Assembly (NCBI GenBank): GCA_021789355.1
Contig: JAJYJR010000484.1
Coordinates: forward strand, 1-5,003
DNA: 5,003 bases
Origin: Chloroflexota bacterium
GTDB lineage: Bacteria; Chloroflexota; Limnocylindria; Limnocylindrales; CSP1-4
Direction of reading: 5' to 3'
Translations under genes and position numbers: made by a program
Part shown: one piece after another, positions 1 through 4,697 of the stretch
How the letters are laid out: the number at the start of each line of letters is the position of its first letter
Position numbering within the stretch: the stretch's first letter is position 1
The notes under the pieces: model-generated
What the model saw: the letters and a program-made list of their open reading frames with translations, nothing else
Told to the model about the DNA's origin: nothing
Database searches by the model: none

Positions 1-1
1 T

Positions 2-1018
2 CCCGACGTGGACGAGGTCCACGTCACCGGCTCGGATCGGACGTACGAGGCGATCGTGTTCGGGACCGGCGAGGAGGGTCGCGCCCGCTGCGACCGCGGG
101 GAGCCGGTCACCGCCAGACGCGTCACCGCCGAGCTCGGCAACGTGAGCCCGGTCATCGTGGTGCCCGGGCGGTGGAGCGGCGGCGACCTGGAGCGCCAGG
201 CCGAGCACGTCGCCAGCATGCTCACCAACAACGCCGGCTTCAACTGCAACGCGGCGCGGGTGCTCGTCACCTGCCGGGACTGGGAGCAGCGCGACGCGTT
301 CCTGCAGGCGGTGGGCCGCCACCTGGATCGCATCCGACCCCGCCTGGCCTGGTACCCGGGCGCGTCGGAACGCTACGACGCGTTCGTCCGAGGGCACCCC
401 GACGCCCGGCTCTCGGGCCGGCGCGAGGAGGAGGTGGCCGGCGAGCGACTGCCCTGGGCGCTCATCGCTGATGTCGACCCGGACGAGGCCGACGACGTGT
501 GCTTCACGAGCGAGGCCTTCTGCGGAGTGTTCGCCGAGACGGCGCCGCCGGCCCCGGACGCGGCGACGTTCGTGCAGCGCGCGGTCGCGTTCTGCAACGG
601 CACCCTCTGGGGCACCCTCAACGCGACGATCCTGGTACACCCGGCGACCGAGCGCGAGCCCGGGGTGACCGCGGCGCTCGACCGGGCGGTCGCGGATCTC
701 CGCTACGGCACGGTGGCGATCAACGGGTGGGCGGCCCTGGGGTACGGCCTGGTGGTCACCCCGTGGGGCGCGTACCCGGGCGCCGATCCGTCGGACATCC
801 AGTCGGGCACCGGCTTCGTCCACGACACGCTGATGCTCTCGCGCGCCGAGAAGACCGTGATCCGCGCGCCCTTCCGTCCGCTGCCCAAGCCGGTCTGGTT
901 TGCCGGCCACCGGACGACCCATCGGCTGGCACCCCGGCTGGCGCGTTTCGAGGCGGCCGGCGGCGTGGCGGCGCTGGCGATGCTCCCGCCGATCCTGGCT
1001 CTGGCGCTCCTGGGCTGA
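2..1018 (+). CDS. Aldehyde dehydrogenase family protein, C-terminal part (5' end outside window)
   Basis: NAD(P)-dependent oxidation of an aldehyde to a carboxylate is the family reaction; the substrate cannot be read from the sequence. The frame is open from base 2, giving 338 visible residues, so the N-terminal cofactor-binding part lies upstream. Seen: VTGS near residues 8-11 (Rossmann-side TGS motif), the general-base glutamate in AELGNVSP (about residue 44), the catalytic cysteine in NNAGFNCNA (about residue 82), and SEAFCGVF (about 170-177), which corresponds to the ExFGP region that contacts the cofactor ribose. The Glu-to-Cys spacing is 38 residues, slightly longer than the roughly 34 of classical members. 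After the catalytic domain comes a tail containing RAPFRPLPKPVWF and ending in an Ala/Leu-rich hydrophobic stretch (about 319-338), which could touch a membrane (inference). The stop is TGA at 1016-1018. The next gene on the same strand starts 69 bases later. The internal GTG at 8 is probably not the start. Confidence 0.9.
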   Translation, partial: PDVDEVHVTGSDRTYEAIVFGTGEEGRARCDRGEPVTARRVTAELGNVSPVIVVPGRWSGGDLERQAEHVASMLTNNAGFNCNAARVLVTCRDWEQRDAFLQAVGRHLDRIRPRLAWYPGASERYDAFVRGHPDARLSGRREEEVAGERLPWALIADVDPDEADDVCFTSEAFCGVFAETAPPAPDAATFVQRAVAFCNGTLWGTLNATILVHPATEREPGVTAALDRAVADLRYGTVAINGWAALGYGLVVTPWGAYPGADPSDIQSGTGFVHDTLMLSRAEKTVIRAPFRPLPKPVWFAGHRTTHRLAPRLARFEAAGGVAALAMLPPILALALLG

Positions 1019-1073
1019 CCAGCCGCCGGTCGGCCGGTCCCGGGCAGGCTCGCGGCGGCCCGACGCGGCATGG

Positions 1074-1087
1074 AATACTGCGTCCCC
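1074..1087 (+). promoter_or_regulatory. Possible extended -10 promoter for a leaderless channel mRNA
   Basis: TG-G-AATACT at 1071-1079 matches an extended -10 element (TGn followed by a hexamer sharing 4 of 6 bases with TATAAT). It ends 8 bases before the ATG at 1088, which would put transcription initiation at or next to the start codon. No Shine-Dalgarno sequence precedes 1088 and no convincing -35 box is seen. This is inference from spacing and base match only. Confidence 0.35.
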
Positions 1088-1633
1088 ATGAGGGTGCGCA
1101 TCCCGAACCCGATCCGGCGCAGCACGCGCGCGTTCGAGGCGAACCCATCGTCCGTGGGCAACGCCGTCAGGCTGATCGTGGCGGTGGTGCTCACGGCGGT
1201 GCTGGGCGGCAGCGCGGTCATCTGGCTGCTGGACAGGCGCGACTTCCCCGACTACTGGACGGCCCTGTGGTTCACCCTCCAGACGGTCACCACCGTTGGC
1301 TACGGCGACGTGACGCCGCACACGGCGATCGGGCGCGCGGTCGCCGGCGTCGTGATGCTGGTGGCGATCGCATTCGTCACGGTCATGACGGCCGCTGTCA
1401 CGTCCGCGTTCGTCGAGGCGGCGCAGCGCACGCGCACGGCGCGCGACGAGGCGCGGCAGCAGAGCGCCGACAGGCTGACGGTGGCGCGTCTCGACGAGAT
1501 CGCCGCCCGGCTCGACCGGCTCGAGCGAGCGCTCGTCGAGGCGGGTCCCCTGCCCTCTCCGGAGGCACGCCGGGACACGGAGATGCCGGAGGGAGATCGC
1601 GCCGGGAGCCCCGGCACCGGAACCGCGCCGTAG
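1088..1633 (+). CDS. Two-transmembrane potassium-channel-type protein (Ion_trans_2 pore)
   Basis: This is a small inner-membrane ion channel subunit, expected to assemble as a tetramer around a K+-selective pore. Counting from the ATG at 1088 (181 aa), TM1 covers about residues 27-49, the pore helix about 56-68, the selectivity filter TTVGYGD is at 68-74, and TM2 covers about 82-107. A charged, probably coiled-coil segment (about 110-152) follows, with heptad-like Leu/Ala spacing, then a Pro/Gly-rich tail. No RCK/TrkA, cyclic-nucleotide or voltage-sensor domain is present, so this is a minimal KcsA-like layout. An in-frame ATG at 1070 would add six residues (MEYCVP). I prefer 1088 because an AATACT -10-like box lies just upstream and neither start has a Shine-Dalgarno sequence. 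Filter and topology make the family call secure; actual ion selectivity is inferred. Confidence 0.88.
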   Translation: MRVRIPNPIRRSTRAFEANPSSVGNAVRLIVAVVLTAVLGGSAVIWLLDRRDFPDYWTALWFTLQTVTTVGYGDVTPHTAIGRAVAGVVMLVAIAFVTVMTAAVTSAFVEAAQRTRTARDEARQQSADRLTVARLDEIAARLDRLERALVEAGPLPSPEARRDTEMPEGDRAGSPGTGTAP

Positions 1634-1647
1634 GCGGGTAGAGACGG

Positions 1648-1684
1648 GTCCGACAGGAGCCGGACGGCGGGGCCCCGATCGGGG
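1648..1684 (+). terminator. Weak inverted repeats downstream of the channel gene
   Basis: GTCCG (1648-1652) and CGGAC (1661-1665) form a 5-bp stem with an 8-base loop, 15 bases after the channel stop. The perfect palindrome CCCCGATCGGGG follows at 1673-1684. Either could slow or end transcription, but there is no T-tract, so this is not a classical intrinsic terminator. Confidence 0.25.
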
Positions 1685-1727
1685 GAAACGTTCGGAATGG
1701 CTCCGGCGGGCGGGACCCGGCCGCGTA

Positions 1728-1955
1728 CTGAATTCGCGCGGGGTCAACACGAGCGAGGTCGCGCTCCCTGCGCCCGAGCGCTCGCGCGAGTGGCTCAAGG
1801 TCGCGCTACTCAAGTGTGGACACTGCTCACAAGTCGTCGAACGCCACTCGCCAGCGCAGCGCTACTGTGCAGATTGCCAGGCCGCGTTGAGGCGCCGCCG
1901 CGGTCGGGACGCTGCCGATCGCGCCAGATTGGCGCGACACCAACCGCCACCCTGA
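1728..1955 (+). CDS. Possible small zinc-ribbon protein, start codon unresolved or lost
   Basis: The third reading frame encodes a four-cysteine zinc-ribbon pattern, KCGHC (1812-1826) then RYCADC (1860-1877), followed by an Arg/Ala-rich helix and the stop TGA at 1953-1955. The spacing CxxC-x13-CxxC followed by a basic helix resembles small bacterial zinc ribbons of the general form CxxC...P...R.YC..C. Third codon positions upstream of the cysteines, from the GTC at 1743, are almost all G or C, as in real coding DNA here. However, no ATG, GTG or TTG lies in frame upstream; only a CTG at 1728 is available. Deleting one G from the GGGG run at 1740-1743 would join the frame to an ATG at 1697. It may therefore be a frameshifted gene, a remnant, a sequencing error or a rare-start gene. 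It overlaps the 3' part of a doubtful minus-strand frame. Function unknown; nucleic-acid or protein binding is only a guess. Confidence 0.35.
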   Translation: MNSRGVNTSEVALPAPERSREWLKVALLKCGHCSQVVERHSPAQRYCADCQAALRRRRGRDAADRARLARHQPPP

Positions 1956-2235
1956 CCTTGACGCCGGCTCGTCCGTGGCAGAGGGACAACAGGGCCTGCG
2001 CCTCCCGCATCCACCTCACCATGGCAATGATGCGTATGGCTCCCGCAGCGGACCGCCGGACCCTGGGGTACTGCCGTGGGGTGTTGACCTCCGCCAGAGC
2101 GAATTCGGCCCAAGCGATGGCTTCCTCGACGGTCCCGATGACATCAGGCCCTATTCCAGCGGGGGGCCTCCGACGACGGTCACCAGCCGGGGGACGCTGA
2201 TCCCGACAGCGGTCAGAACATCGCGGGCTCGACAC
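1810..2235 (-). CDS. Unrecognised small protein, doubtful
   Basis: I do not recognise this 141-aa frame (GTG start at 2235). The central part (about residues 30-100), beginning DVIGTVEEAIAWAEFALAEV, reads like a helical protein with alternating hydrophobic and charged residues, and its third positions are about 80% G/C. The first 28 residues overlap the 3' end of the Clp-repeat gene in another frame, and the last 48 lie antisense to the zinc-ribbon frame and look like shadow sequence. No ribosome binding site stands out before the GTG, and no usable start is seen just after the upstream TAG at 2151-2153. If real, it would be translated downstream of the Clp-repeat gene on the same transcript. 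It could equally be non-coding. Confidence 0.3.
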   Translation of the reverse strand: MSSPRCSDRCRDQRPPAGDRRRRPPAGIGPDVIGTVEEAIAWAEFALAEVNTPRQYPRVRRSAAGAIRIIAMVRWMREAQALLSLCHGRAGVKVRVAVGVAPIWRDRQRPDRGGASTRPGNLHSSAALASGVRRLVSSVHT

Positions 2236-2588
2236 CCGCTGGTTGCGAGCGCAAGTAGCAGTTCGCCCACGCCAGGGTCCCTGCGTGCGGCGAGGCCGCG
2301 CTGCAATGCTGCCTCGATCGCGGCCTTCGCGTCTGCGGTAAGTCCAGGCCCCGGATCTCGCCCTGTCCGGGCGTCGTGGGCGGCGCGCGCTACGGTGGAA
2401 GGCTCGAGTCCCGCCTTGCGTGTGAGGGCGGCTCCTTTCTTGTGCTCCATCGTGGCCACGAGTAGATCCAGGCTGTCAGTTCCGTCCTGGACAGCACGGC
2501 CGGCGGTTGCCCGGGCCACGACATCCTGGAGCTCCGCGCGAGGGTGATGAAACGCAGGTCCGTGTTGCCGAAGGAAACCGAGCCTCAT
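2151..2588 (-). CDS. Stand-alone Clp N-terminal (double Clp repeat) domain protein
   Basis: This 145-aa protein consists almost wholly of two Clp repeats, the helical module that in ClpA/ClpB/ClpC binds adaptors or substrates ahead of the AAA+ motor. Repeat 1 spans about residues 17-70 (ELQDVVARA, then the GTDSLDLLVATM signature) and repeat 2 about 83-140 (LTADAKAAIEAAL, then VGELLLALATSG, then VLTAVGISVPRLV). No Walker A/B or other ATPase sequence follows; the frame ends at TAG 2151-2153, so it is not itself an unfoldase. Small Clp_N-only proteins occur in actinobacteria and other high-GC lineages and may act as adaptors or modulators of Clp proteolysis (inference). The ATG at 2588 is supported by GGGAGGA a few bases upstream. 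The upstream region holds a hairpin and the insertion sequence, so its original promoter region may be altered. Cytoplasmic; no signal peptide or TM segment. Confidence 0.72.
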   Translation of the reverse strand: MRLGFLRQHGPAFHHPRAELQDVVARATAGRAVQDGTDSLDLLVATMEHKKGAALTRKAGLEPSTVARAAHDARTGRDPGPGLTADAKAAIEAALQRGLAARRDPGVGELLLALATSGCRARDVLTAVGISVPRLVTVVGGPPLE

Positions 2589-2591
2589 CTT

Positions 2592-2598
2592 TCCTCCC
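2592..2598 (-). promoter_or_regulatory. Ribosome binding site of the Clp-repeat gene
   Basis: On the minus strand GGGAGGA lies 3 bases before the ATG at 2588-2586 (GGAGG core 4 bases away). It is the strongest Shine-Dalgarno match in this part of the window and fixes the start. Confidence 0.7.
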
Positions 2599-2721
2599 GG
2601 GGCGTCGGAACGCGGCGTCCCCCGGCTTCAGCAGATCGTCGCCATACGGACCGTCGCACGCATACTCCAAGCGCGCTGATCAAGTCTGCTGCATCCCCAC
2701 GAGCGTGACGACACGAGCGGT

Positions 2722-2760
2722 GCCTGGGGGAGTCTCGCCAGACGCGAGATCCCCCCAGGC
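2722..2760. repeat. Long imperfect hairpin cut at its base by the insertion sequence
   Basis: GCCTGGGGGAGTCTCG (2722-2737) pairs with CGAGATCCCCCCAGGC (2745-2760) in 14 of 16 positions around a 7-base loop, CCAGACG. The right arm ends exactly where the insertion sequence begins. Joining 2760 to 4080 adds one more pair (T2721 with A4080), so the original hairpin extended into what is now the right flank. It lies between the 3' end of the secreted-protein gene and the 5' end of the Clp-repeat gene, both on the minus strand, so a terminator or transcript-processing role for the former is likely. It lacks a T-tract on either side. Confidence 0.7.
2758..2760. repeat. Target site duplication, left copy (GGC)
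   Basis: The three bases directly left of the element, GGC, are repeated directly right of it at 4077-4079. IS3-family elements typically duplicate 3-4 bp. Three bases alone could match by chance, but the position is exact on both sides. Confidence 0.75.
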
Positions 2761-2790
2761 TGAACCGCACTGACTTCGCTGGAGGCTCCA
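2761..2790 (+). repeat. Left terminal inverted repeat of the insertion sequence
   Basis: Thirty bases match the right end in inverted orientation at 25 positions. The outer 13 (TGAACCGCACTGA) are perfect, and an inner block TGGAGGCTC is also conserved. This two-block layout is common for IS3-family transposase binding sites. Confidence 0.92.
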
Positions 2791-2812
2791 TCGCTTGGAG
2801 GAAGATGGAGTC

Positions 2813-3151
2813 ATGGCAGAGCACAGCAGCAGCCCGTTCCAGCGGCGGTACCCGCCCGAGCTCAGAGAGCGGGCCGTCCGGATGGTCCAGGAGACCACGA
2901 GCGAGCGAGGTGAGCGCTTCGGGGTCGTGACCCAGGTGGCCCAGCAGCTCGGCATCGGGCCAGAGTCCCTGCGCAAGTGGGTCCAGCAGGCCGAGATCGA
3001 CGGCGGCAAGCGCTCGGGGCTGACCACCGAGGAGCGCGAGCGGATGAAGGTCCTCGAGCGGGAGAACCGGGAGCTGCGCCGGGCCAACGAGATCCTGAAG
3101 AGCGCCGCAGTTTTCTTTGGGGCGGAGCTCGACCGCCGGTCCTCGAGGTGA
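2813..3151 (+). CDS. IS3-family transposase OrfA (helix-turn-helix protein)
   Basis: This 112-aa protein binds the terminal inverted repeats and also serves as the N-terminal part of the frameshifted OrfAB transposase. Seen: an HTH_Tnp_1 type fold, with RRYPPELRERAVRMVQE (about 11-27), then VVTQVAQQLGIGPESLRKWV (about 38-57) as the helix-turn-helix with the typical SLRKWV recognition helix, and a leucine-zipper segment with L81, L88 and L95 in heptad register (LERENRELRRANEIL). The end AVFFGAELDRR is typical of the family just before the frameshift. The ATG at 2813 was chosen; GGAGG sits 11 bases upstream and GGAG 2 bases upstream. A TTG at 2795 with GGAGG 9 bases before it would add six residues. 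It overlaps orfB by four bases (GTGA at 3148-3151). Confidence 0.93.
   Translation: MAEHSSSPFQRRYPPELRERAVRMVQETTSERGERFGVVTQVAQQLGIGPESLRKWVQQAEIDGGKRSGLTTEERERMKVLERENRELRRANEILKSAAVFFGAELDRRSSR
3110..3137 (+). promoter_or_regulatory. Probable -1 translational frameshift site between orfA and orfB
   Basis: OrfB is in the -1 frame relative to OrfA, and the two frames overlap over GTTTTCTTTGGGG (3110-3122). Slippage of tRNA-Phe from TTC (3113-3115) to TTT (3112-3114) would give full pairing in the new frame and a fusion of about 407 aa. Immediately downstream GGCGG (3121-3125) pairs with CCGCC (3133-3137) around a 7-base loop, a plausible stimulatory hairpin. The run is not a canonical A-rich or X XXY YYZ heptamer, so the exact slip position is inferred. 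Confidence 0.6.
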
Positions 3152-4035
3152 CCCGCTACATCGACGAGCAGCGGGCCGCCTTCGGAGTCGAGCCGATCTG
3201 CCGGGCCCTCGCGATGGCCCCCTCCTCCTACTACGCCGCCCGCCGCCGGCCACCCTCGGCCCGCGCGCTCCGCGACGCGGTGCTCAGGGCCGACATCGGG
3301 CGCCTCCACCGGGCCAACTACGCGGTGTATGGCGTGCGCAAGCTCTGGCATGCCCTCCGCCGCGAGGGCACCCTGGTGGGCCGCGACCAGGTGGGTCGCC
3401 TCATGGGCAGCCTCGGCCTGCACGGCGCCGTGCGGGGCAAGACCCGGCGGACGACGATCCCGGCGCAGGTCACCGAGCGGCCGGCGGACCTCGTCGAGCG
3501 GGTCTTCGCGGCGCCCGCCCCGAACCGCCTGTGGCTGGCCGACATCACGTACGTCTCGACCTGGTCGGGCTTCTGCTACACGGCCTTCGTCATCGACGCC
3601 TTCAGCCGGCGCATCGTGGGCTGGCGGGTGTCCTGCTCCCTGCGCGCCGAGCTCGCCCTCGACGCGCTCGAGATGGCCATCTGGAGCCGGCGCTCCAGCC
3701 CCCTCGCCGGCCTGGTCCACCACAGCGATCGGGGGGTGCAATACCTCGCCATCCGCTACACCGAGCGCCTGGCCGACGAAGGTGCCGTCACCTCCGTGGG
3801 CTCGAAGGGCGACAGCTACGACAACGCGCTCGCCGAGACCGTCAACGGGCTCTACAAGACCGAGCTGATCCGGGCCCAGGGTCCTTGGCGCACGGCCGAC
3901 CAGGTCGAGCTCGCCACCGCAGCCTGGGTCGCCTGGTGGAACGAGCAGCGCCTCCACTCGGCCTGCGGCGACATCCCGCCCGCCGAGTTCGAGGCGGCCT
4001 ACCATCAGCGGCTACAGGCGAGCGAGGCCGCCTGA
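3148..4035 (+). CDS. IS3-family transposase OrfB (DDE integrase-core protein)
   Basis: This is the catalytic half of the transposase, which makes the DNA strand transfers for copy-out-paste-in transposition. Counting from the GTG at 3148 (295 aa), residues about 40-100 form the HTH_21-like region (YGVRKLWHAL), followed by an RNase H-fold integrase core with D132 (WLADITYV), D194 (HHSDRGVQY) and E230 (NALAETVNGLYKTE). The spacing between the second Asp and the Glu is exactly 35 residues, i.e. DD(35)E, and the conserved Lys seven residues after the Glu (K237) is present. The C-terminal WWNEQRLHSA block is also typical. The frame is open upstream to about 2977, which reflects the -1 overlap; the natural product is probably the OrfAB fusion, with GTG 3148 as an alternative independent start. 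All catalytic residues are intact, so activity is plausible. Confidence 0.95.
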   Translation: MTRYIDEQRAAFGVEPICRALAMAPSSYYAARRRPPSARALRDAVLRADIGRLHRANYAVYGVRKLWHALRREGTLVGRDQVGRLMGSLGLHGAVRGKTRRTTIPAQVTERPADLVERVFAAPAPNRLWLADITYVSTWSGFCYTAFVIDAFSRRIVGWRVSCSLRAELALDALEMAIWSRRSSPLAGLVHHSDRGVQYLAIRYTERLADEGAVTSVGSKGDSYDNALAETVNGLYKTELIRAQGPWRTADQVELATAAWVAWWNEQRLHSACGDIPPAEFEAAYHQRLQASEAA

Positions 4036-4046
4036 AACCCAACCAC

Positions 4047-4076
4047 TCGAGCCTCCACGAAACTCAGTGCGGTTCA
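4047..4076 (-). repeat. Right terminal inverted repeat of the insertion sequence
   Basis: Read on the minus strand it begins TGAACCGCACTGA, as the left end does. Mismatches to the left end are confined to the variable middle (positions 14 and 17-19) and position 29. It lies 11 bases after the orfB stop. Confidence 0.92.
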
Positions 4077-4079
4077 GGC
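4077..4079. repeat. Target site duplication, right copy (GGC)
   Basis: This matches the GGC at 2758-2760 directly across the element. Confidence 0.75.
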
Positions 4080-4080
4080 A

Positions 4081-4096
4081 GTCCTCACGTGAGGAC
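4081..4096. repeat. Perfect 16-bp palindrome GTCCTCACGTGAGGAC
   Basis: The palindrome is perfect, has no loop, is centred on CACGTG and sits 16 bases past the stop of the minus-strand secreted-protein gene. Before the insertion it directly abutted the long hairpin at 2722-2760. It could be a regulator binding site or part of a bipartite terminator; no T-tract follows. Confidence 0.6.
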
Positions 4097-4112
4097 GTTT
4101 GCCGGTCACGTT

Positions 4113-4622
4113 CTAAGGCAGCACCACACTGTTCGACTCAGCGGATCCCTGGCCGACCTCGCCGCTCTCGTCCAGGTCCCATCCCATTGCCCTGGTCTTG
4201 TACCGCCCCGCGCCTGGCGCATCCCAGAAGTAGCCCGTGGCGGGACACCAGATGGTCCCCGGCCCGGTCTTGGAGCACATAGGAAAGCTGTTGACGGCGG
4301 ACCAAGTGATGCAGTTGCCCGGCGGGAACTCGACTGTGCAGCGGTCGAGGTAGTTCGTCACGCCCATACTGTTCACGGTGCCGCTGCAGTTGAGGACCGA
4401 CTGCAGGCCGACGGTCGTGTTGTTCAGCTTCAGGATGAAGGCACCGATGCTGCAGAACGTGTCCATGGGCATGACCGTCCGATCGGACGTGGTCGTCGAT
4501 GTGCCGAAGGACACGCTTGCACCGGGCTCAGGCGAGGCCGCGGCGACTGGGCCCGCGAGCACAGCCGCCATGATGGACGCCGAAAGCAAGCGCACGGCGA
4601 ACCTGCCGCTTCCGAGAAACAC
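4113..4622 (-). CDS. Secreted six-cysteine protein of unknown function
   Basis: I do not recognise this 169-aa protein. It begins with a clear Sec-type signal peptide: a basic start (GSGRFAVR), a hydrophobic core (about residues 11-27) and a likely signal peptidase I site after AGPVAA (about residue 28). The mature part has six cysteines (57, 79, 95, 104, 116, 126), enough for three disulfides, and several NNTT/NCS/NSM-like segments; it ends in an acidic tail with DLDESGE. A Trp/Tyr/Pro-rich patch (TIWCPATGYFWDAPG, about 123-137) may form the folded core. The GTG start at 4622 is backed by GGGAGG at 4629-4634, six bases upstream. An ATG two bases earlier (4624) is in a different frame and gives only a short product. 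Base composition is visibly less GC-rich than the neighbouring genes, which may point to transfer or to a lineage-specific gene. Confidence 0.72.
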   Translation of the reverse strand: MFLGSGRFAVRLLSASIMAAVLAGPVAAASPEPGASVSFGTSTTTSDRTVMPMDTFCSIGAFILKLNNTTVGLQSVLNCSGTVNSMGVTNYLDRCTVEFPPGNCITWSAVNSFPMCSKTGPGTIWCPATGYFWDAPGAGRYKTRAMGWDLDESGEVGQGSAESNSVVLP

Positions 4623-4628
4623 ATTGCA

Positions 4629-4634
4629 CCTCCC
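4629..4634 (-). promoter_or_regulatory. Ribosome binding site of the secreted-protein gene
   Basis: GGGAGG on the minus strand lies six bases before the GTG at 4622-4620. It supports this start over the out-of-frame ATG at 4624. Confidence 0.65.
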
Positions 4635-4636
4635 AC

Positions 4637-4668
4637 TGGTTAGAAACCATTGCCCGCGCCGATCGGCG
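4637..4668. promoter_or_regulatory. Two small inverted repeats upstream of the secreted-protein gene
   Basis: TGGTT-AGA-AACCA (4637-4649) and the perfect 12-bp palindrome CGCCGATCGGCG (4657-4668) lie in the intergenic region between the minus-strand gene (start 4622) and the plus-strand frame starting at 4698. Either could be an operator. No clear -35/-10 pair could be assigned. Confidence 0.3.
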
Positions 4669-4697
4669 AGGGTTGTGAGTCGAGGTTCCGGTGAGAC

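Larger units (their letters stand above)
2761..4076 (+). mobile_element. Complete IS3-family insertion sequence (IS6110-like), 1316 bp
   Basis: The element starts TGAACCGCACTGA and ends with the reverse complement, the TG...CA ends usual for IS3-family elements. It carries orfA and orfB in the -1 overlapping arrangement, and the length is within the family range of about 1.2-1.5 kb. The terminal TGAACCGC and the inner GGAG.CTC block resemble the ends of mycobacterial IS6110, and the orfA/orfB overlap resembles that element too (from memory, not a database search). Both reading frames are full length, the terminal repeats are well preserved, and a GGC duplication flanks it. This suggests a fairly recent, potentially active insertion. 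It split an intergenic region and disrupts no visible reading frame. Confidence 0.95.

Noticed and set aside
499..1641. 380-codon open frame across the end of the dehydrogenase and the channel gene
   Set aside because: The translation is dominated by Arg/Gly/Ala/Pro and runs through two genes with clear family motifs in other frames; it is a high-GC shadow.
1697..2200. 167-codon plus-strand open frame
   Set aside because: No domain, biased composition, and mostly antisense to minus-strand frames; only its ATG at 1697 is of interest as a possible lost start for the zinc-ribbon frame.
1975..2547. 190-codon plus-strand open frame opposite the Clp-repeat gene
   Set aside because: It is antisense to a frame with two recognisable Clp repeats and a good ribosome binding site.
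2476..2670. 64-codon minus-strand frame overlapping the start of the Clp-repeat gene
   Set aside because: Low-complexity Pro/Arg/Gly-rich second half, no ribosome binding site, and it conflicts with the better supported start at 2588.
2585..3253. 222-codon minus-strand frame crossing the left end of the insertion sequence
   Set aside because: It spans the element boundary and is antisense to orfA; it cannot predate the insertion and shows no domain.
2680..4005. 441-codon minus-strand open frame opposite the transposase
   Set aside because: It lies wholly antisense to orfA/orfB, whose motifs are unmistakable, and has no recognisable domain.
3117..4643. 508-codon plus-strand open frame over orfB and beyond
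   Set aside because: Arg/Pro/Gly-rich shadow of orfB that crosses the element boundary and runs antisense to the secreted-protein gene.
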